DNA of 64,000 nucleotides, from NCBI GenBank assembly GCA_039793685.1, contig JBDRAL010000027.1, forward strand, positions 1 through 64,000, given 5' to 3'. The position numbers and the translations under genes are program-made. Positions 50,230-59,393 of the stretch are shown one piece after another. The notes under the pieces are model-generated. The model ran no database searches. It worked only from the letters and a program-made list of their open reading frames with translations, and had not been told where the DNA came from. The stretch's first letter is position 1. The number at the start of each line of letters is the position of its first letter. The DNA is from JAAFHI01 sp039793685. GTDB taxonomy: Bacteria > Acidobacteriota > Blastocatellia > Chloracidobacteriales > Chloracidobacteriaceae.

Positions 50230-51189
50230 TCAATCGGCTTCCGCGCGGGCGTCGTTTCGGGCGATGAGTTTGGTACGCAATGCCTGATCCAGTTTCAATT
50301 CCTGCATTTTCATGGTCGGAATTCGCGTCTGGAGTTCATCGAAAAAGGAAACGAGCGTCACGATGATTCGGTCAAGTTCGTTGGAATCACCCTCGATGGA
50401 GTGAACCTGCGGAACGCGGGAAATCCAGTCGCCGGGTTGGGCGTCCACCAGCCACGGGCCAAAGCGGAAACCGATCGGCGCGAGATGACCGCCGGGAAGT
50501 TCCTTGTGCAGAAAGAGGTCGCGTCGGCGCTCGGCGTCGCGACCTTCAAGTTCATCGACAAACCACTTCACATCGCTGTCGCCGTTTTTCGGAAGCGTCC
50601 CCTCGGCGTTTCCGGCGATGTCGTCATCAGCGAAGGAAACGATTCCGGCGAGGGTGAACAGGTCGGTTCGGGCCTCAATCAGATTCTGAGTCTGGGCTTT
50701 CGTCGGCGAGACGCCCTGGCCGAGCAAATCGAGAATCCGCCAGAACGGCCACGGTACTGTCCCGCTCGTGTCCGCGATATCGGGAGCCATCAAAAGTGAC
50801 GGTTCATTCGTGATGCCGGTTCGTTTCGGGACATTGGTGAGAACTTCGAGCAGGGAGATGATCTTGCAGCCGACACTGTGTCCGAGCCAGAAGTGAGGAA
50901 ATTCGCGGCAGGAAGGCGGAAGGTTGAGCGCCGCCCGAACCGCGTCACGCTTGTCGATCAGATTGACCGCCACCTTGATGTGGTCAAGGGAAAACTGAAA
51001 CGGGACGGCGACGATGGTATAGCCGTAGTTGAACAGCCCCTGAAGCAGATAATCGTAGGAAACCTGCGGGAGCAGTTCGAAGAACGCGCCGCCATAAAAT
51101 TCGATGACGCCGCGTTGCCGGGGATTTTCGGCGACAAAGGCCCCGGAGACACACCGGTAGGTTGCGCGAACCGAGGAATCGTAAGTCAT
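50230..51189 (-). CDS. DUF1350 protein (alpha/beta-hydrolase-like)
   Basis: A 319-residue soluble protein. VIEFYGGAFFELLPQVSYDYLL and GYTIVAVPFQFSLDHIKVA followed by FWLGHSVGCKIISLLEV match DUF1350, a family best known from cyanobacteria and plastids with an alpha/beta-hydrolase-like core and a G-H-S-x-G elbow. Whether it is an active hydrolase is not known. The start is taken at MTYDSSVRATYRC. It lies 94 nt downstream of BshA on the same strand, with no sign that it belongs to bacillithiol synthesis. Confidence 0.8.
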   Translation of the reverse strand: MTYDSSVRATYRCVSGAFVAENPRQRGVIEFYGGAFFELLPQVSYDYLLQGLFNYGYTIVAVPFQFSLDHIKVAVNLIDKRDAVRAALNLPPSCREFPHFWLGHSVGCKIISLLEVLTNVPKRTGITNEPSLLMAPDIADTSGTVPWPFWRILDLLGQGVSPTKAQTQNLIEARTDLFTLAGIVSFADDDIAGNAEGTLPKNGDSDVKWFVDELEGRDAERRRDLFLHKELPGGHLAPIGFRFGPWLVDAQPGDWISRVPQVHSIEGDSNELDRIIVTLVSFFDELQTRIPTMKMQELKLDQALRTKLIARNDARAEAD

Positions 51190-51283
51190 CTCGGGAACTC
51201 GCTTTCGAATCGAATCGGGGACACTTGAGAGTTAGGATGTCAGTCTCCCCGATTCTCCGGCGGTGTTCAAGAAAAACCTTCGA

Positions 51284-52432
51284 TTATTTTTTTGAGCCGT
51301 CGAAATCTTCGAGAATGCGTTCGTAGTAGCGCTCGTATCGCGAGATCATTTCCTCGGCGTTGAACTTCCCGACCGCGACCCGCCGGCACTCCTGGCGCAT
51401 CGCGTCGCGCAGGGCGTGATCGGTGAGAATCTCGCCCGCGAATTCGGCCATGGCGTCGGTGTCGCCGACTTCCGCCAGAAAACCGGTTTCGCCGTGGGTC
51501 ACGACTTCCGGCAGACCGCCGGTGCAACTGGCAATAACGGGGACTTCGCAGGCCATCGCTTCAAGGGCTGACAGACCGAACGATTCCGATTCGCTCGGAA
51601 GCAGCAGCAAATCGGCAATCGACAGGTAGGAAGGAATGTCCGGCTGCTTGCCGACAAAATGAACCCGGTCGGCGATGCCTTTCTGCCGCGCCAGCCACTG
51701 CGCCTGCGAGCGTTCGGGACCGTCACCGACCATGACGAGCTTGACCGGCATCCGGCGGTTGAGCCGGGCGGCGATGCGGATGCAGTCAGTGACGCGCTTG
51801 ACCGCGCGGAAATTCGAGATGTGAACCATCAGGGGTTCGCCGTCCGCCGCGAACTTTGCGCGCAGGTCGGGATTCGGCGTCCGCTTGTAAATGTTGGAAT
51901 TGATGAAGTTCGGGATGACCTCGATGGATTTTTCGCCGCAGATGTTGAATTCCTTGCAGGTTTCTTCCCGAAGATATTCCGAAATGGACGTGACGCCGTC
52001 GCTGCGCAGAATCGCGAAGCGGGTAATCGGCAGGTAGGAACGGTCGGTCCCGACGAGCGTGATGTCGGTGCCGTGGAGGGTCGTGACGTAGGGCACGCGG
52101 CGCGTGTCCTCGATCATTTCCCGCGCCAGAAACGCGCTCACCGAATGGGGAATCGCGTAGTGAACGTGGAGCAGGTCGAGATTCTGCTCGACGATGACCT
52201 CGGCCATCCGGACGGCCAGCGCCAGCGAATAGGGCGCGTGGTCGAACAGCGCGTAATTGGTCGTTTCGACTTCGTGGAACTGGATGTTCGAGGTCAGCCG
52301 GGTCAGCCGGGTCGGGAGCGACGCGGCGATGAAATGAACCTTGTGGCCCCGCGCCGCGAGTTCCATGCCGAGTTCGGAGGCAACGATGCCGCTTCCGCCG
52401 TAGGACGAGTAACAGGTGATGCCGATGTTCAT
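51284..52432 (-). CDS. bshA: N-acetyl-alpha-D-glucosaminyl L-malate synthase BshA
   Basis: A 382-residue GT-B glycosyltransferase of family 4. The N-terminus MNIGITCYSSYGGSGIVASE is the BshA signature. LHVHYAIPHSVSAFLAREM and VTTLHGTDITLVGTD complete the acceptor domain, and the donor domain has VGDGPERSQAQ and the EX7E-like ESESFGLSALEAMACEVPV. It transfers GlcNAc from UDP-GlcNAc to L-malate, the first step of bacillithiol synthesis. It is encoded after bshB1 and msrB, separated by a repeat of about 80 nt. No bshC is visible in the window. Confidence 0.93.
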   Translation of the reverse strand: MNIGITCYSSYGGSGIVASELGMELAARGHKVHFIAASLPTRLTRLTSNIQFHEVETTNYALFDHAPYSLALAVRMAEVIVEQNLDLLHVHYAIPHSVSAFLAREMIEDTRRVPYVTTLHGTDITLVGTDRSYLPITRFAILRSDGVTSISEYLREETCKEFNICGEKSIEVIPNFINSNIYKRTPNPDLRAKFAADGEPLMVHISNFRAVKRVTDCIRIAARLNRRMPVKLVMVGDGPERSQAQWLARQKGIADRVHFVGKQPDIPSYLSIADLLLLPSESESFGLSALEAMACEVPVIASCTGGLPEVVTHGETGFLAEVGDTDAMAEFAGEILTDHALRDAMRQECRRVAVGKFNAEEMISRYERYYERILEDFDGSKK

Positions 52433-52444
52433 AAGGCAGGGATC

Positions 52445-52551
52445 AGGTGTCAGGGAACAGGGATCAGTAACGAAACCGCGTAACGCGGCAACAAGAAGGG
52501 AGACAAGCGGCGAAGCTACAAACCTGATCCCTGACCACTGGTCCCTGGTCC
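52445..52551. repeat. Inverted GGGATCAGG-type low-complexity repeat
   Basis: GGATCAGGTGTCAGGGAACAG (from 52440) faces CTGATCCCTGACCACTGGTC (from 52524). The right arm supplies the last ten or so codons and stop of bshB1. Confidence 0.7.
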
Positions 52552-53274
52552 CTCGAAAAGAGCGACCGGATCGGCCACGGCCAGAGGCTGGTTCACCACG
52601 AAACCTTCCGCCGCCGCGACGCCGATGAGGCTGCCGCGGTGGATGTCGGTCGCCCGCCGCTGTTTGATGAAGTCGCTCTTCGAAAGATAGGTTTCGGGGT
52701 CGCGACTGCCGGGACGGTGAAGCTGTGAAACGTGGGCGGCGAGAACGTGATACTTCGCGTCGAAATGTTCCGAGATGTCTACGAAGAACGAGGGGAGAAC
52801 GTTCGCCGTCGCCGCGAAGTGGATGAGGGCGTTCGGTTTGTGGCGTTCAAGGCCGGTTTCGCGGTCGTAATTCACGAGCCGCGCGTGATGACAGGCTTCG
52901 GTCACGAGGCGCGAACCGTGAACGTGGTCGGGATGTTCCTCGGACGGATGGTGAGTGAAGACGATTTTCGGACGAGCACGGCGCAGAATCCGCACCATCG
53001 CGCGACGGGCATCGTCGGTTACAAAGACGCTCCCGTCGGGCAGATCGAGATTGGCCCGAAAAGTTGCGTCGAGCCGGACGGCGGCCTCAACGGCCTCGGC
53101 GCGTCGGTCGGCGGGCGTCCCCCGCGAACCGAGTTCGCCACGCGTCAGATCGACCAGTCCGATGCGATAGCCGAGCGCGCCCAGCTTGAGCAGGGTTCCG
53201 GCCATAAAAAGTTCGATGTCGTCGGGATGCGCCCCGACGGCCAGAACGTCCACGGGAATCGGCTCGGTGCGCAT
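52516..53274 (-). CDS. bshB1: Bacillithiol biosynthesis deacetylase BshB1
   Basis: A 252-residue LmbE/PIG-L deacetylase. VLAVGAHPDDIELFMAGTL and FTHHPSEEHPDHVHGSRL hold the Zn ligands, and HFAATANVLPSFFVDIS is typical of BshB1. It removes the acetyl group from GlcNAc-malate, the product of BshA. Its start is 4 nt after the msrB stop, so the two are translationally coupled. The C-terminal residues GPGTSGQGSGL are encoded by a low-complexity repeat and are probably an acquired tail. Confidence 0.92.
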   Translation of the reverse strand: MRTEPIPVDVLAVGAHPDDIELFMAGTLLKLGALGYRIGLVDLTRGELGSRGTPADRRAEAVEAAVRLDATFRANLDLPDGSVFVTDDARRAMVRILRRARPKIVFTHHPSEEHPDHVHGSRLVTEACHHARLVNYDRETGLERHKPNALIHFAATANVLPSFFVDISEHFDAKYHVLAAHVSQLHRPGSRDPETYLSKSDFIKQRRATDIHRGSLIGVAAAEGFVVNQPLAVADPVALFEGPGTSGQGSGL

Positions 53275-53278
53275 GGGA

Positions 53279-53689
53279 TTACTCTTCGGGTGAAAAATCC
53301 ATCGAGACGGAGTTGATGCAGTAGCGCATGCCGGTGGTCTGGCGCGGTCCGTCCGGGAAAACATGGCCGAGATGAGCGCCGCAGGTGGCGCACATGACCT
53401 CGGTTCGGGTCATGCCATGGCTGGTGTCGGTTTCGGTGATGACGGCATCAGGTGAAATCGGATCCCAGAAACTCGGCCAGCCGGAACCCGATTCATATTT
53501 GGTTTCGGACTTGAACAGCGGTGCGTTGCAACAGATACAGTTGTACGTCCCGTCACGCTTTTCCTTGTAGAGTTTTCCGGTAAAGGCGCGCTCGGTTCCC
53601 TTGAGACGGGCGACGTGATACTGCTCAGGGGTGAGTTCCTGCTGCCATTCCGCGTCGGTCTTGACGACCTTGAACGTATTTTTGGACAT
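53279..53689 (-). CDS. msrB: Peptide-methionine (R)-S-oxide reductase MsrB
   Basis: A 136-residue enzyme. Zn-binding CxxC pairs are CICC and CATC, the substrate region is SGSGWPSFWDPI, and the catalytic Cys is in MRYCINSVSMDF. It reduces methionine-R-sulfoxide in proteins. It leads the msrB-bshB1-bshA cluster, linking protein repair to the thiol pool. AGGTC lies 3 nt before ATG 53689. No msrA is adjacent. Confidence 0.95.
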   Translation of the reverse strand: MSKNTFKVVKTDAEWQQELTPEQYHVARLKGTERAFTGKLYKEKRDGTYNCICCNAPLFKSETKYESGSGWPSFWDPISPDAVITETDTSHGMTRTEVMCATCGAHLGHVFPDGPRQTTGMRYCINSVSMDFSPEE

Positions 53690-53931
53690 GACGACCTCTC
53701 AAAACTATCCGAAAGTCTGGCGGAGCCGATAAACCTCGGTCACCGGGCCGCCACTTCGGGTATCCATCCCGGAAACGTTTTATTCCGACATTCGAGGCAT
53801 CTCGGACCGTCCTGGTCGGAGAATTGCTTGAATGAACCGGCTCGCATCTTTCATATTCCGATTTCGAAAACAAGCCAACCCGCCAACCAGAAACCGGCAC
53901 TGCCCACCGTTCGTCCGAAAGCCTCCGCCAC

Positions 53932-55719
53932 ATGAACCTTCCCCCGGATACAGTCCTTCAGAACCGCTACAAAATTGTCAAACAGCTCGGGCAGGGCGGC
54001 ATGGGCGCGGTGTACAAGGCCATCGACCAGCGGTTCGGCAGTACGGTTGCCCTCAAACAGATGATCGTCGAGGGCGAGGCGCTGGTGCAGGCGTTCGAAC
54101 GCGAGGCGATTCTGCTCAACGGGCTTCGCCACCGGACGCTTCCGGTGGTCATCGACCATTTCGCGGAAAACAGCGGCAACTTTCTGGTCATGCAATACAT
54201 TCCGGGGGAAGATCTCGCGGAACTGCTGACGAAAAACAATGGTCCGTTTCTCCCGTCGCAGGTGGCGAGTTGGGCCGACCAATTGCTCGACGCACTTGAA
54301 TACCTCCATTCGCGCAAGCCGCCCATCATCCACCGCGACATCAAGCCCCAGAACATCAAGCTGACGCCGGAGGGCGAAATCGTTCTGCTCGATTTCGGAC
54401 TGGCAAAGGGCGACATTCAGGGCGGCCCGGCCAAGAGCATTACGGGATATACCCCGATTTTCGCTTCGCTGGAGCAGATGCGCGGGTCGGGCACCGATGC
54501 GCGGAGCGATCTGTATTCGGCGGCGGCCACGATTTTCAGCCTTTTGACGGGGCATCCGCCGATTGACGCCCTCGCGCGAGCCGATTCGCTCCTCCACCGG
54601 CAACCCGATCCCCAGAAACTGGCCTGTGAACTTAACCCGCTGGTCCCGCGCAAGGTATCCGAAATCGTCCAGCAGGCCATGGCCGTGGCCCGCGAGGATC
54701 GGCTGGCTTCGGCCAAGGACATGCGGAAACAACTCGACAAGGCATTCGAGGCCGCCGGTGGCCCGGAACCTCTGGCGGCGACCGTTGTCCAGCCAATTCC
54801 GGTCATTCCCGGCATTTTCGAGCCGAACACACAGCCGCAATCCACCCCGCGCTACTGCATGTCCTGCGGGACACAGCTTTCGACCAACGCGAAATTCTGC
54901 ATGAAATGTGGAAAGCCGGTGACAAGCGCCGCGGGCGCTCAGGCCCCCCCGGCATCCCCACAACCGCCGGCTTTGCCGCCGATGCAACCGACGCAACCGC
55001 CCCAGGCATTCGGAATGGGACAATTCCCGCCGCAATCCATCACGGCGCCAAACACCAACCGACTGACGGCAAGCGAAATTCTCCTGCTGTTTGGCGATCA
55101 GTTCGTCCCGCCCGCGACTCCGGTGGATGCCTGGACCAAACTTCTCCACATGCCCGCCCGCGCGAACGCGAGCCTCCTGGGACAGATGGTCTGGGAAGGG
55201 GCGATTCTCGAATGTGAAATGCTCGGCGCGATTCAACTCGTTCCGGGGAGCAGTGCGGGAAGTATGGCCGGCGAACTGATGCTGGCCCCGACGGCGAATT
55301 CGACGATTCTTCCGCCACACAGCCTTGAGGCCCGGCTGGCCGAGGCAGTTCGCGGACGCGCCGCCCGCGGCATGTCGCCGTCACCGATTCGGGTTCTAAT
55401 CGAGGAAATCATCCGGCTCGACACCCGGAATGCCTGGCGTCACTCGGTCGCAATGGTCAAACTCGGCCTCGGAATGCGGAATCTGCTTTTTGTCGAAAAT
55501 CTCAATCCGCAAAATTCCTTCCCGGTCTGCCGTTTCAAACTGACTCCGCAGGTCATCGCCCTCGCCCGCCAGACGGCAACCGATCCCGTCAAGCGGATGT
55601 TTGCCTCGACGCAGTCCCGTGCCGGATGGCGTCCCCTTGTCGATAGCATCAACCTCGCCCTGCGAACCAAAACCAACGTCACGTTCACCCAGATGCCGGA
55701 GATGGATCAGGATGTTTGA
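53932..55719 (+). CDS. Hanks-type Ser/Thr kinase with Zn ribbon and C-terminal domain
   Basis: A 595-residue soluble kinase without a transmembrane helix. Gly-loop GQGGMGAVYK, VALKQM, HRDIKPQNIKL and LLDFGLAK are all canonical, so it should be active. A double-Cys Zn ribbon (CMSCG...CMKCG, about 305-330) and a Pro/Gln-rich linker follow. The C-terminal 220 residues (SLLGQMVWEGAILECEMLGA onward) form a helical domain of uncertain identity, faintly GPP34-like. The substrate could be the HSP100-like ATPase encoded convergently, but this is only proximity. Start ATG 53932. Confidence 0.9.
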   Translation: MNLPPDTVLQNRYKIVKQLGQGGMGAVYKAIDQRFGSTVALKQMIVEGEALVQAFEREAILLNGLRHRTLPVVIDHFAENSGNFLVMQYIPGEDLAELLTKNNGPFLPSQVASWADQLLDALEYLHSRKPPIIHRDIKPQNIKLTPEGEIVLLDFGLAKGDIQGGPAKSITGYTPIFASLEQMRGSGTDARSDLYSAAATIFSLLTGHPPIDALARADSLLHRQPDPQKLACELNPLVPRKVSEIVQQAMAVAREDRLASAKDMRKQLDKAFEAAGGPEPLAATVVQPIPVIPGIFEPNTQPQSTPRYCMSCGTQLSTNAKFCMKCGKPVTSAAGAQAPPASPQPPALPPMQPTQPPQAFGMGQFPPQSITAPNTNRLTASEILLLFGDQFVPPATPVDAWTKLLHMPARANASLLGQMVWEGAILECEMLGAIQLVPGSSAGSMAGELMLAPTANSTILPPHSLEARLAEAVRGRAARGMSPSPIRVLIEEIIRLDTRNAWRHSVAMVKLGLGMRNLLFVENLNPQNSFPVCRFKLTPQVIALARQTATDPVKRMFASTQSRAGWRPLVDSINLALRTKTNVTFTQMPEMDQDV

Positions 55720-55729
55720 GTCCGGGAAG

Positions 55730-55871
55730 AAAGTCTGGAGTCTGGAGTCGAGAGTCTGGAGTCAAGACGGAAAAAGCGTTCGAGGGGGGCGACACCTCCG
55801 AACGCTTTTCATTTGAAGTTTTCGGATTTTCAGCCTGGACTTTAGACTCTCGACTCCAGACTCCAGACTTT
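55730..55871. repeat. Perfect 27-bp inverted repeat framing a terminator
   Basis: 55730-55756 (AAAGTCTGGAGTCTGGAGTC onward) is exactly complementary to 55845-55871. It spans almost the whole gap between the convergent kinase and HSP100-like genes and encloses the hairpin at 55772-55809. Confidence 0.85.
55772..55809. terminator. Bidirectional rho-independent terminator
   Basis: AAAAGCGTTCG-AGG pairs with CCTCCGAACGCTTTT with one bulge. A-runs and T-runs flank both sides, so it can serve the plus-strand kinase and the minus-strand ATPase transcripts. Confidence 0.75.
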
Positions 55872-55882
55872 TTTCCGGACTT

Positions 55883-58800
55883 TTACTTCCGACAGTAGTC
55901 CTCCGCGTCCCTGCGGAGTTGCGCGAGGCAAACCAGTTCGAGGACGGCGGCCAGGTGTCGGTTTTCCAAGGGGAATTTCGTTCCGAGAGAAACGTCCTCG
56001 ATAAACTCGTTTTCAAGGTCAATGACGCGGCGTTTGGGTTGAGTCCCAATCGTGGCGCGTTTGTCGAGTCCGTCAGGAACAGCGAAATCATTGAGCGAGC
56101 CGAATACCCGGACAAAAAGCTTCTGCTGCTTTCCGGCTTTTGAAACGATGTGCAATCCGCCTTCCTGATGAAAAAGCGGGAAGGCATTTGGTCCGGCGAT
56201 TTCGAGGGCAAGCGCGACCGTCCCGCTTTTCGATTTTTTCAGAAACGCTTTTGCCGCGTCGGTATCATCAAGGGTCTCGTCGATGATGACTTCCTTGCGC
56301 GTCATCCGGCCAAGCAGCGGGATGACGGATGATTCCGTCGGCTTCCCGTCTTCGTCGGTTTTAAGCGGAGTCTGGGCCACGTCTTCGGAGGTGAACTGCG
56401 TCAGCGTCACCGACAGGTCCTGACTGACCGCGACGCGGAGGTAATCAGACGCCAGTGAAAACAGCGTCGGCGCGTTTTCACCAACAATCCAGATGACGAT
56501 TTCATCCGGCCGCTGAAACGTCGTGGCGTAAATGTCGAGGACGATTCCGGCGCGCTCGTCGGTACACATCTTCATCGCCGCATCAAGCGTCATCCGTTCA
56601 ACCGGATTCTTCCCGTACACCTGCATCAAGGCGTCTTCCTCGATTTCGGAAACGGTTTTCCGGAGCGCGGAAAGGCGGATGTCGATGCCGTCGAAAATCG
56701 GCAACCGGGCCAGCCGGGCCTTTTCATCGGGCGTGCCACGGCCGCGTTTGCGAATGGTCGCGGCCAGACGGTCCAGCCGATAGATTTCGTTTCTGACTTC
56801 GCGCATCGCCGCCGAAGCGTCGAGGGTGAAGATTTTGCGGCGCAAATCGGCCAGCCGGACGAGCGAATCCCGCATCCCGGTTTCCTCCCGACGCCGTTTT
56901 GCTTCCCGTTCGGGGTCCTTTTCGGCCTGTGTGACCTTTACCTGAATGTTTTTTCCCGTGGCGCTCACCGAGACGATCAGTTTTGCGTCGGGCGGAAAGC
57001 CGTTCAGGGCGTCGGCCATCGGCATGAGCAGTTCACGCTCGATGGCGCGTTTGAGCGGACGCGCACCGTATCGGGCGTCGAAACCGTTTTCGAGCAGGAC
57101 ATCCTGGAGGTTCGGTGCGTAGTCGAGCGACAGATTTCGAAACTGGATGCCGTCGCGCAATGCGGCCAGTTTCAATTCGCGGTCAACCACCCGCCGCGCC
57201 GTGGGTTCGTCGAGCGGCAGAAACGGCACCACCCGGTCGATTCGGTTGTAAAACTCGGGCCGGAAAAACTTTCTGACCTCCGTTTCAAAATGCCGTGCGG
57301 CATCGGCGCGTTCGGTGGCGTCGGGCAGGAATCCCCGCGCGTTCTGCCGAAAGGTTTCCGCGCCAAGATTGGAAGTCAAAATCACGACCGCGTTGGTGAA
57401 ATCGGCAACCCGGCCCGCGCCGTCGGTCAGTCGGCCTTCACCGAGAACCTGCAACAACAAATCGAAGAGGGACGGATCGGCCTTTTCAAATTCATCCAGC
57501 AGCAACACGCAGAACGGCTGCTCGCGAACTTTGGCCGTCAGCAATCCTTCTTTCGCGCCAAATCCGCCGATGAGGCGCTGGACGGCAACGGGATCGCCGT
57601 ATTCGCTCATATCGAACCGCACGACCCGGTCACGGTTTTGAAACAGGAATTCGGAAAGCGCCTTTGCCATCTCGGTCTTTCCAACCCCGGTCGGACCAAT
57701 AAACAGCAGCGAAGCAAGTGGTCGATTGGGCCGGGCGAGCGCGGCCTTGACCGCCGAAATCAAACCGACCACGGTTTCAACCGCGCCGGACTGCCCCAAA
57801 ACGCGCTCGTTGAACCACTTTTCGGTGTCGGTCACGGACATTCGTACCGCGTCATCGAGCAAAAACAGCGGCAGGCCGGTTTCGCGCGAAAACTCGGCGA
57901 TAATGTCCGACTCATCCAGCACAACGTCGTCATCGAAATCGTCGAGAACGTTTTTCAGAAACCGGATGGCCCGCCCCGGCATGGCCGAATAGGTCGCGTA
58001 ACGGCGATGAAGTCGGTGGAGCGCGTCAAGGGCGTCGAGCGTGATGCGTTCGACGTTGGGCGTATGCCGCAGGGCGAAGGAAAGCAGAATCGCACGCAGC
58101 GTTTCCGGCGACGGAATATCAATGCGGAGAATTCGAAAGCCGCTTAGAAGCTGAGGATCGCGACGTTCGATGACGGCCAGTTGTTCCGGCGTACATTCCG
58201 CCACGGTCTGAAAGTCCCCGCGGGCAAACATCGGACGAAAATAGGTTGCGAGCGACAAATCGTTCGATTCGGATTTGCCGACTTCCATCAGTTCAAGCAG
58301 ATTGCCGATGTGGATGACGGCGTTCCGCTTCATCGCTTCTTCCCGGAATCCGCGGCACCGCTCCTGCCACATCCCGAATCCGGTCATTCCCGCGACCAGA
58401 TCGGTCCCGGTCGTGGCCCAGAGTTCACGCTCCTCAAAGCCGAACTCCTTCCGACGTCGAACAAATTCCTGAAAAGCGGCGGTTTTTCCCACACCCGACG
58501 GGCCGACGAGCAGCAGCGAAGGTGGTACGGCATGCGTCAGCCCATCGGCAATCCGGCGGACAGCGTCATCAACCTCAAAGGCCGGTGCGAGTTTGGCCTT
58601 TCTCAAATTGACGCCGACCTCGTCAAAGACGTTCTGCTTGTTGCTTTCGTCACGGCCATCCGCTTCGGCGGCGGCTTTCGGTGTCCGGATAACCGTCTCG
58701 ACGGTCGTCGTGTTGATTTGAAGATCGCCGCTTCGAGCCAGTCGGGCAAGCGCCCCGAGGTTGTCGGACCGACGGGACCGCAGCAGATCCGCCATGATTT

Positions 58801-59200
58801 CGGCCCGCAGCCGGGCTTCCAGTTCGGAGGGGTCGTCCACGACGACCTCGATTCCGAGGGCCGGAACATACGCCACCGTATGCCGCGCGCCGCGCGCCCA
58901 CGAAATGAATTTTAGCGACAACTTGAGGGGCGACACCCAGGCGAGGGTTTTCTTCGGCGAGGGAAGTTCAACCGTAATCCGCCCCGACTCATGAGCCTCG
59001 GGCATCATCCGCCGATGGAAATACAAAAGTGGGGTACTTTTTTCCGCCAGTTCGGCGGCATTCGTTTCGAGCGTCTTGACCAGCGTTTCCGGGTTGGTCT
59101 CGATGCGGGTGACTTCCGGAAAAAACAGCGCCTCGCCGAAGTGGAGATCGTTCTCGAACGTCTGCGTGATGGTCAGGAGGTTGAATTTTCGAAAGGCCAT
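55883..59200 (-). CDS. HSP100/Clp-like double AAA+ ATPase with inactive first module and PCRF-like tail
   Basis: A 1105-residue protein. Residues 1-200 are a novel N-domain, not Clp-N. AAA-1 has Walker A GPSGVGKT (233-240), but the Walker B region reads VIHIGNLLEL (295-304) where ClpB has IDEL, and the arginine-finger segment reads LLSGFRILRI where ClpB has an Arg pair. AAA-2 is intact: GPTGVGKTEMAKAL (502-509), LLLDEFEKADPSLFDLLLQV and SNLGAE, followed by the D2-small domain (NGFDARYGARPLKRAIEREL). The last 300 residues include a coiled coil and ALALEIAGPNAFPLFHQEGG, reminiscent of the PCRF domain of peptide release factors but without GGQ. Probably a specialised unfoldase. Confidence 0.8.
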   Translation of the reverse strand: MAFRKFNLLTITQTFENDLHFGEALFFPEVTRIETNPETLVKTLETNAAELAEKSTPLLYFHRRMMPEAHESGRITVELPSPKKTLAWVSPLKLSLKFISWARGARHTVAYVPALGIEVVVDDPSELEARLRAEIMADLLRSRRSDNLGALARLARSGDLQINTTTVETVIRTPKAAAEADGRDESNKQNVFDEVGVNLRKAKLAPAFEVDDAVRRIADGLTHAVPPSLLLVGPSGVGKTAAFQEFVRRRKEFGFEERELWATTGTDLVAGMTGFGMWQERCRGFREEAMKRNAVIHIGNLLELMEVGKSESNDLSLATYFRPMFARGDFQTVAECTPEQLAVIERRDPQLLSGFRILRIDIPSPETLRAILLSFALRHTPNVERITLDALDALHRLHRRYATYSAMPGRAIRFLKNVLDDFDDDVVLDESDIIAEFSRETGLPLFLLDDAVRMSVTDTEKWFNERVLGQSGAVETVVGLISAVKAALARPNRPLASLLFIGPTGVGKTEMAKALSEFLFQNRDRVVRFDMSEYGDPVAVQRLIGGFGAKEGLLTAKVREQPFCVLLLDEFEKADPSLFDLLLQVLGEGRLTDGAGRVADFTNAVVILTSNLGAETFRQNARGFLPDATERADAARHFETEVRKFFRPEFYNRIDRVVPFLPLDEPTARRVVDRELKLAALRDGIQFRNLSLDYAPNLQDVLLENGFDARYGARPLKRAIERELLMPMADALNGFPPDAKLIVSVSATGKNIQVKVTQAEKDPEREAKRRREETGMRDSLVRLADLRRKIFTLDASAAMREVRNEIYRLDRLAATIRKRGRGTPDEKARLARLPIFDGIDIRLSALRKTVSEIEEDALMQVYGKNPVERMTLDAAMKMCTDERAGIVLDIYATTFQRPDEIVIWIVGENAPTLFSLASDYLRVAVSQDLSVTLTQFTSEDVAQTPLKTDEDGKPTESSVIPLLGRMTRKEVIIDETLDDTDAAKAFLKKSKSGTVALALEIAGPNAFPLFHQEGGLHIVSKAGKQQKLFVRVFGSLNDFAVPDGLDKRATIGTQPKRRVIDLENEFIEDVSLGTKFPLENRHLAAVLELVCLAQLRRDAEDYCRK

Positions 59201-59204
59201 GAGG

Positions 59205-59385
59205 AAAAGGTATCAGGTTTCAGGTATCGGGTTTCAGGTGCAAACAAATTTTGAGTTATGAATTTTGAATTTTGAGTTTTGAGTCTCTGGCGAAACCGGG
59301 TCGCCAATCGTCCATTGAAATCTTGAGGGTGAGTTTTCAATTCAACATTCACAACTCAAAATTCAAAATTCGCCCGTCCCCATGC
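59205..59385. repeat. Low-complexity inverted repeats (TTTTGAATTTTGAG type)
   Basis: GAATTTTGAATTTTGAGTT (from about 59259) is perfectly complementary to AACTCAAAATTCAAAATTC (to about 59371). It is preceded by a GGTATCAGGTTTCAGG direct repeat. This fills the gap between the HSP100-like and CstB-like genes; no gene seen. Confidence 0.7.
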
Positions 59386-59393
59386 CCTGCTTT

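Noticed and set aside
53932..59200. Type VI secretion remnant (kinase plus ClpV)
   Set aside because: No Tss/Vgr/Hcp gene is present and the ATPase lacks a ClpV-type N-domain and an active first ring.
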